This document shows, piece by piece, positions 59,615-64,000 of a stretch of 64,000 bases of DNA. The stretch spans positions 124,001 through 188,000 of the forward strand of contig NZ_RHHM01000001.1 in the NCBI RefSeq assembly GCF_003846135.1. The letters are read 5' to 3'. The stretch is from Erwinia psidii (GTDB lineage Bacteria > Pseudomonadota > Gammaproteobacteria > Enterobacterales > Enterobacteriaceae). The notes under the pieces are model-generated. The model had not been told where the DNA came from. It was given only the letters and a program-made list of their open reading frames with translations, and did no database searches. The position numbers and the translations under genes are program-made. Within the stretch, counting starts at the first letter, position 1; each line of letters begins with the position of its first letter.

Positions 59615-60245
59615 ACAGTGATTTGCGGAGGTCCTGTCAATAAAGCCTGCTATGTCGCGATCATGACACAGCTGAAATCGGTGGCAAAAGTCGTCTGCTT
59701 CGACCTCTTTCAGGAGAAAGCCGATGAATTTGCCAGTTGAGTAAGCGAAACCTATAACGTGCCAGCGATTGGGGTGAATGAGGCAAAATTTGGTATCCGT
59801 GGTGCTGATGTGATAACAGTGGCGGCTTCACGTCTGAAACCACTGCATTGAAAGATGAATGGATCAAAGAAGGTGCCACCATTCTGGTTTCTGGTCCGGT
59901 CAATACCGAAGAGTCATTTCTCACCAGTGCCAAAATTATCTATAACCACACCGCACTGCAGATGCGATTGGCTCCGGCGATAAAGAAACCTACTACAGCA
60001 GCGTTATTGGCAGCCCATTCTACCGCCTGATTGATGTCGGTAAACTGCCTGCGCTGACGGAATCCACAAGTCCTGGTGATATCGTCAATGGCGAAAAAGA
60101 AGGCCGCATAAATAAAAACGATCGCGTGATTTCCATCGCCTGCGGTATGTCGGTGTTTGGCATCAACTGGGGCTATGAGCTGATGAAGACCGCGCACGAG
60201 CAGCGTATCGGACAGCAACCCCGGTTCTGGTATGCGTGGGATTAG
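59612..60245 (+). pseudogene. Ornithine-cyclodeaminase/mu-crystallin-like pseudogene, 5'-truncated
   Basis: Reading rightwards, fragments in successive frames resemble this NAD-dependent family: a GGPVNKACYVAIMTQLKSVAKVV piece (about 59625 onward), a stop after DEFAS (59728-59730 area), RGADVITVAASRLKPLH, another stop or frameshift near 59850, then EWIKEGATILVSGPVNTEE, a frameshift near 59955, and GDKETYYSSVIGSPFYRLIDVGKLPAL to the stop at 60245. At least two frameshifts and one stop disable it, and its 5' third is missing at the phage junction. The family assignment rests on remembered motifs. Confidence 0.65.
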
Positions 60246-60510
60246 CAGCCTGGTCTGGGGCGCATTGTGACGGGATTATATATCCCTCTGGCTGTATTGC
60301 ATAACTGGCAATGAGGCCTGACCCCGTGGCTGGCATTTTATTATTTTCTCAGAGAAAACCGTACCGGGGGCGGCATATTTTATATACTCTCCCTGTCATG
60401 TCCTTCTTTTTATCTACCGTGATGAGATATAAAGGCGGTCTGTTTATTTCATCATTCATGCCACTCAACAACATACTGTTAAACATGATCTGCATACGGA
60501 AAATGAATAA
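60246..60510. other. Intergenic region before the glutamate dehydrogenase gene
   Basis: Holds the presumed promoter; TATATACTC near 60380 could be a -10 element. No gene is supported. Confidence 0.35.
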
Positions 60511-61785
60511 ATGAGCAAATCACTCTCTTACGTTTCTGAAGATCAACATTCCCCATGGGCGACCTACCTTGCCCAGGTCGACCGCGTAATGCCCTATCTG
60601 GGCGATCTCTCGCGCTGGGCCGATACCTTACGTCATCCCAAGCGCGCCTTTATTGTCGATATCCCACTCGAAATGGATGATGGCAGCGTGCGCCATTTTG
60701 AAGGTTTTCGCGTACAGCACAACCTGTCTCGCGGTCCGGGTAAAGGCGGATTGCGCTATCACCCGGACGTCAATCTGGAAGAGGTTATGGCCCTGTCCGC
60801 GTGGATGACGGTGAAGTGTGCGGTAATCAACCTGCCGTTTGGCGGTGCAAAAGGCGGTATTCGCGTCGATCCGCGTGAACTCTCCATCAAGGAACTGGAA
60901 CGCCTGACGCGCCGCTATACCAGTGAGATTGGCAATATCATCGGTCCACAGCGTGATATTCCCGCACCGGACGTTGGCACCAATGCGCAGGTGATGGCAT
61001 GGATTATGGATACATGGTCGATGAACGCCGGGGCGACCAGCACCGGTGTTGTGACGGGTAAACCTGTTCACCTCGGCGGTTCATTGGGCCGCGTCACGGC
61101 TACGGGGCGCGGCGTATTTGTCACTGGCCGGGCAGCGGCACAAAACATTGGCCTGCCCATTGCACAAAGCCGCGTCGCGGTGCAGGGTTTTGGTAATGTG
61201 GGAAGCGTGGCGGCCAGTCTGTTTCAACAGTCGGGAGCGCATGTTGTCGCGGTACAGGACCACAGTGCGACCCTGTGGAACGATCAGGGAATCGATATCG
61301 CCGCCCTGCAAAGCTGGCAGCAAAAACACGGTGCAATTGCAGGTTTTCCAGGGGCTGGTGTTATCTGTGAAGAGGATTTCTGGTTGCAGGCGTTCGATAT
61401 CCTGATCCCCGCGGCTCTGGAGGGACAAATCACGGCAGCGCGCGCGCGTCAGCTCAGCTGTAAATTGATCCTCGAAGGCGCTAATGGCCCCACGCTACCT
61501 GAAGCAGATGATGTTTTGCATCAGCGCGGCATCACTATCGTCCCCGATGTGTTGTGCAATGCCGGTGGTGTTACGGTAAGTTACTTCGAATGGGTACAGG
61601 ATTTCTCCAGTTATTTTTGGGGCGAAGACGAAATCAATTCACGTCTGGATGTGATTATGTCCCAGGCCTTTGACGCGGTATGGCAGAAAGCGAAAACACT
61701 GGATGTCACACTTCGTACCGCGGCCTATGCCGTTGGCTGCGAAAGAATTTTGACTGCGCGCAAGGAGCGTGGAATTTATCCGTGA
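60511..61785 (+). CDS. Glutamate dehydrogenase (Glu/Leu/Phe/Val dehydrogenase family, NAD-type length)
   Basis: A 424-residue enzyme interconverting glutamate and 2-oxoglutarate plus ammonia. Substrate-binding segment [14 protein letters not shown] and Lys102 (MTVKCA) with the catalytic Lys in PFGGAKGG are intact; GFGNVG at residues 226-231 binds the dinucleotide. At about 420 residues it resembles the catabolic Bacillus RocG/GudB type more than the 447-residue E. coli GdhA. The neighbouring cyclodeaminase-like remnant hints at a former amino-acid catabolic unit. A hairpin (CAGCAGAA with TTCTGCTG, 61803-61822) follows. Confidence 0.92.
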   Translation: MSKSLSYVSEDQHSPWATYLAQVDRVMPYLGDLSRWADTLRHPKRAFIVDIPLEMDDGSVRHFEGFRVQHNLSRGPGKGGLRYHPDVNLEEVMALSAWMTVKCAVINLPFGGAKGGIRVDPRELSIKELERLTRRYTSEIGNIIGPQRDIPAPDVGTNAQVMAWIMDTWSMNAGATSTGVVTGKPVHLGGSLGRVTATGRGVFVTGRAAAQNIGLPIAQSRVAVQGFGNVGSVAASLFQQSGAHVVAVQDHSATLWNDQGIDIAALQSWQQKHGAIAGFPGAGVICEEDFWLQAFDILIPAALEGQITAARARQLSCKLILEGANGPTLPEADDVLHQRGITIVPDVLCNAGGVTVSYFEWVQDFSSYFWGEDEINSRLDVIMSQAFDAVWQKAKTLDVTLRTAAYAVGCERILTARKERGIYP

Positions 61786-61802
61786 ACCTGCGACCTGACT
61801 GT

Positions 61803-61822
61803 CAGCAGAAAGGATTCTGCTG
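61803..61822 (+). terminator. Hairpin downstream of glutamate dehydrogenase gene
   Basis: An 8-bp perfect stem with a 4-base loop lies 18 bases after the stop. There is no T run, so terminator function is weak evidence only. Confidence 0.4.
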
Positions 61823-61980
61823 TAGTGCATCATAATGTTCTGATTTTTCACCGGATGATGTTCGCTGTTACACTCCTCAGCCTGGATTATTCTGTTACTG
61901 GCATTTCATTATTAGCGCTGTCAGCGAAATGCCAACGTGAAAGCCCGCACTCCCTACCGGTAGCGGCGACAGCCGTGCCG

Positions 61981-62070
61981 GATTCAGATTCAGATTCAGA
62001 TTCAGATTCAGATTCAGATTCAGATTCAGATTCAGATTCAGATTCAGATTCAGATTCAGATTCAGATTCA
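61981..62070 (+). repeat. Hexanucleotide tandem repeat (GATTCA)15
   Basis: Fifteen uninterrupted copies of GATTCA fill exactly 90 bases. It lies in the 766-base gap between the dehydrogenase gene and the 62552 gene. In one frame it would encode Asp-Ser dipeptides, but the surrounding 111-codon frame (from GTG 61825) lacks a good ribosome site. Copy number probably varies between strains through slipped-strand mispairing. Confidence 0.95.
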
Positions 62071-62195
62071 GCGGAATTTCACCTGAGCACAACCCTGTCC
62101 ACCCTTACTTTTTGCACGTCACTCACATTATATTCACCACCACGGTTAACCGAGGTCTGATTATTACTGTGACGCTCCACGGATAAAGGGACAGT

Positions 62196-62300
62196 GTGGA
62201 TCACCAGGCGTAACTGAACGGAACTTATTTTTATGCCCTGAAAATAAATCTCATTGCCTCAGAGCGTTGTTTTAATTTTCTGTGAGAAGACGGTCGAGCG
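62196..62300 (+). pseudogene. Decayed second copy of the STM2901-like gene (5' end only)
   Basis: Bases from about 62175 to 62300 align with 56890-57015, covering the leader and the first about 35 codons of the intact gene (shared blocks include GGAACTTATTTTTATGC and TGTGAGAAGACGGT). Here GTG replaces ATG, the sixth codon is TAA, and later indels break the frame. The rest of the gene and its DUF1493 partner are missing. Confidence 0.8.
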
Positions 62301-62400
62301 TTGCTATGGTGGTGACGCTCTGTGTCAGCGTCAATTTTTATAGCATTTTATTATTTCGGAACCGTCATTGCTTGCTTATACCGTTATGACGAAAACAATG

Positions 62401-62424
62401 CATCCCGGCAGCTGGGATGTTTTG
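62401..62424 (+). terminator. Candidate rho-independent terminator
   Basis: Stem CATCCC with GGGATG, 7-base loop, followed by TTTT. It lies between the pseudogene fragment and the 62552 gene. The rest of 62300-62551 shows no gene. Confidence 0.5.
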
Positions 62425-62551
62425 TGAATGATACAGACAACCTTTTATTCCTCACAGCTGATGTCATGTAATAAAAACGAAACATAAACACGCTACATTA
62501 CAAGCTGCTACTGAGTTCCTCACTCCTCATTCACACTGGCGGCCTGGCAAA

Positions 62552-62758
62552 ATGAAAACCATTACGGCAACAAATTGCAAAGATGCAGAAGAGATGCTGC
62601 ACAGTGGCATCCGTCACGTTGAACTGGCCTGTGATATTGACCACGATGACTTTTTCCGTATCGCCAGCTACTGGTGTGACCGGGGTGCAAAGATCGCCAA
62701 AAAAAATAGCCACTTTATCATTTCCCTTAAGGGCTTTTTGATCCCGCCAAATGAATAA
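62552..62758 (+). CDS. Small uncharacterised protein
   Basis: A 68-residue mixed alpha/beta protein (KDAEEMLHSGIRHVELACDIDHDDFF, then ASYWCDRGAK and a Lys-rich end). It has no signal peptide or membrane segment, and no strong ribosome site. Composition looks coding. No family is recognised. It precedes the phosphopantetheinyl transferase gene by 81 bases on the same strand. Confidence 0.5.
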   Translation: MKTITATNCKDAEEMLHSGIRHVELACDIDHDDFFRIASYWCDRGAKIAKKNSHFIISLKGFLIPPNE

Positions 62759-62839
62759 CCGTGCCGTATTTTTATCTTTGCCACCAACAGCTAAACCTGT
62801 TTAAATCCCCATCTGGCAGGCTACGCAGGGTTAAAAGCG

Positions 62840-63667
62840 GTGTATCATCAAAAAATATCGGACGATCTGTTACCCCGGTTCGACGCGTCAACATCTTTGG
62901 CCTGTGAGCCCGGTCATCACTTTATTAGCGATATGGCTATTCTGTCCCCTGCCGGACATCCTGATGTAATGTTAATGTTAGCCAACTACCATTTGTCCTC
63001 TTTTTCTGACCACCTGTTCAGCGAGCTTGCTATTCCTCTCCCCGTTCATCTTAATCGGGCCGTCACAAAGCGTCGAGCCGAGTATCTGGCAAGCCGCGTC
63101 TGCGTGCGTCACGCACTCAGTCTGACAGGAATTGATGGCTTTATTCTGCATAACGATGCCAACAGGGCACCGATTTGGCCGCCGGGCATAGTCGGCTCCC
63201 TCTCCCATACCGATAGCTGGATCGGTCTGATAGTGGGGCAGTCATCCTGCGCTAAGTTATTAGGCGTTGACTGTGAATGGGTAATACCGCAGGCCAGAGC
63301 ACATGAGTTGCAGAAGATGATCATCAGCACGGATGAAAAAAACGTCCTGCAGCAAAGCGGATTAGCCGATGCCGTGGCACTGACCGTCGCCTTCTCCCTG
63401 AAAGAGAGCCTTTACAAGGCGCTGTTCCCACGTATTCGTCAGTTTATGGATTTTAAGGACGCCGAGATTGTTGCAAGCAACGCTGATGCCAGTCGCGTTT
63501 GTCTGCGGCTGGTCCGGCATTTCCCGGCTGATTTTCCTGCCGGGCGGCTTTTTACTGGCCACGTCCTGATTCAGGAAGATCGGGTGCTGAGCTGGATTGT
63601 TACGCCACTGAACGCATTCGACATGTCCGCAGCACAACACCTGGCGAATGATGGCAGCGTAGCGTGA
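62840..63667 (+). CDS. 4'-phosphopantetheinyl transferase, EntD type
   Basis: A 275-residue enzyme that loads phosphopantetheine from CoA onto carrier proteins, mostly of siderophore or other peptide synthetases. The EntD-type motifs are GSLSH (residues 119-123), GVDCEW with the metal ligands Asp144 and Glu146, and FSLKESLYKA (185-194) with the catalytic Glu189 and Lys193. Start GTG 62840 has an AGGG site upstream. It is about 60 residues longer than E. coli EntD, mostly at the N-terminus. No synthetase gene is in the window. It is convergent with yojI. Confidence 0.87.
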   Translation: MYHQKISDDLLPRFDASTSLACEPGHHFISDMAILSPAGHPDVMLMLANYHLSSFSDHLFSELAIPLPVHLNRAVTKRRAEYLASRVCVRHALSLTGIDGFILHNDANRAPIWPPGIVGSLSHTDSWIGLIVGQSSCAKLLGVDCEWVIPQARAHELQKMIISTDEKNVLQQSGLADAVALTVAFSLKESLYKALFPRIRQFMDFKDAEIVASNADASRVCLRLVRHFPADFPAGRLFTGHVLIQEDRVLSWIVTPLNAFDMSAAQHLANDGSVA

Positions 63668-63705
63668 CTGCCGTTTTCCTTAAGGCTGAACGTATCCTGA
63701 CGATC

Positions 63706-64000
63706 TTACTGGATAAGATCCGTGTGCTCCACCGCATCAAGGGTTGCCCGCTCCCGCTCCTGCCCGGTGAGTTCGCAGAGCTTACCTTCACGCATCTCCA
63801 GCAGACGATCGGCATGCAGAAAATAGTGATCGTCATGACTGATGGCAAACACCGTTTTGCCCATGCTTATCAGCCACGGCAACAGTTCACGGTAAAAAAT
63901 GCGCCGAAAATGTGGATCCTGATCGGCTGCCCATTCATCCAGCAGTAAAATATCACGTTCCTCCGCCATGGCCAGCAGCAGTGCCAGCCGCTTGCTCTGG
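63706..64000 (-). CDS. yojI: YojI-type peptide-exporter ABC transporter, C-terminal fragment (cut by window edge)
   Basis: The last 98 codons of an ABC ATPase domain. [33 protein letters not shown] signature and Walker B sequence (the GQSKR helix end, then [11 protein letters not shown]), a switch histidine (AISHDDHYF) and a C-terminal tail HADRLLEM match E. coli YojI, which exports microcin J25, and the SyrD/PvdE group. The membrane half lies outside the window. The gene is downstream of proL in E. coli too, which restores synteny after the accessory region. Confidence 0.87.
   Translation of the reverse strand, partial: QSKRLALLLAMAEERDILLLDEWAADQDPHFRRIFYRELLPWLISMGKTVFAISHDDHYFLHADRLLEMREGKLCELTGQERERATLDAVEHTDLIQ

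Noticed and set aside
59848..60218. Separate small genes in both directions near 60 kb
   Set aside because: They are pieces or antisense of the cyclodeaminase-like pseudogene.
61981..62070. CRISPR array
   Set aside because: Units are 6 bp with no spacers; it is a simple tandem repeat. The iterons at 51880-52156 also lack regular spacers.
61825..62160. 111-codon + frame with a long Asp-Ser repeat
   Set aside because: It exists mainly because the hexamer repeat cannot make stop codons. GTG start, no suitable ribosome site and no coding-like flanks.
47048..63700. One single large island ending at yojI
   Set aside because: The perfect 22-bp repeat closes the element at 56559; genes beyond it have no second repeat and look like older layers.

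Overview
The window is chromosomal DNA from a member of the Enterobacterales. From about 3.8 to 47 kb the gene order is close to that of E. coli K-12 around 48 min: mglCAB-galS-yeiB-folE, fghA, lysP-yeiE-yeiH-nfo, fruAKB, yeiW-yeiP-yeiR-lpxT-mepS-pdeN-yejABEF-yejG-bcr-rsuA-radD-rplY-yejK-yejL-yejM-proL, with yojI at the right end. Lineage-specific genes point to an Erwinia/Pantoea-like, probably plant-associated, relative rather than Escherichia. These are a GH127 beta-L-arabinofuranosidase with a GPH sugar symporter, a FecCD-type iron transporter where E. coli has cirA, and frmA joined to fghA. The genus assignment is inference.

Left part (1-31 kb). A truncated AraC-type regulator diverges from a symporter/GH127 pair, which looks like an import-and-hydrolyse module for arabinofuranosides. 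The mgl galactose transporter and its repressor galS follow. Both promoters carry the same 14-bp GalS operator next to a CRP site. After folE come a YbfB-type MFS exporter divergent from a LysR regulator, the two enzymes of glutathione-dependent formaldehyde oxidation, an iron(III) ABC pair under a Fur box, lysP, yeiE/yeiH, nfo, and the fructose PTS operon with two Cra operators. yeiR, a zinc-linked GTPase gene, is a pseudogene with at least three frameshifts and a damaged CxCC motif.

Middle (31-47 kb). Envelope and housekeeping genes: mepS, a CSS-EAL phosphodiesterase (pdeN), the yejABEF peptide importer, bcr, rsuA, radD, rplY, yejK, yejL and yejM, ending in tRNA-Pro(GGG).

Accessory region (47-62.5 kb). 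The 3' end of tRNA-Pro is the left attachment site of a 9.5-kb integrative element (47048-56559), closed by a 22-bp direct repeat. It encodes a P4-type tyrosine integrase, an AlpA-like regulator, a DUF927 ATPase and a few uncharacterised proteins. It also carries an array of about twelve TGGGA(T/C)A(A/G)G iterons directly behind the ATPase gene, probably its replication origin. Beyond the element lie an STM2901-like/DUF1493 gene pair, an orphan phage lysis cassette (endolysin, 38-aa membrane protein, Rz/Rz1) with matching inverted repeats upstream of both transcription segments, and a tail-fibre-assembly fragment. That fragment abuts a wrecked ornithine-cyclodeaminase-like gene. An intact glutamate dehydrogenase gene, a 15-copy hexanucleotide repeat, a decayed second copy of the STM2901-like gene, an EntD-type phosphopantetheinyl transferase and the 3' part of yojI complete the window.

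The strongest candidates for undescribed biology are the iteron-plus-DUF927 replication module, the operator pair over the orphan lysis cassette, and the DUF4056-like/membrane-protein cargo operon of the element. Functions assigned here come from reading the sequence and remembered families; no database search was run.
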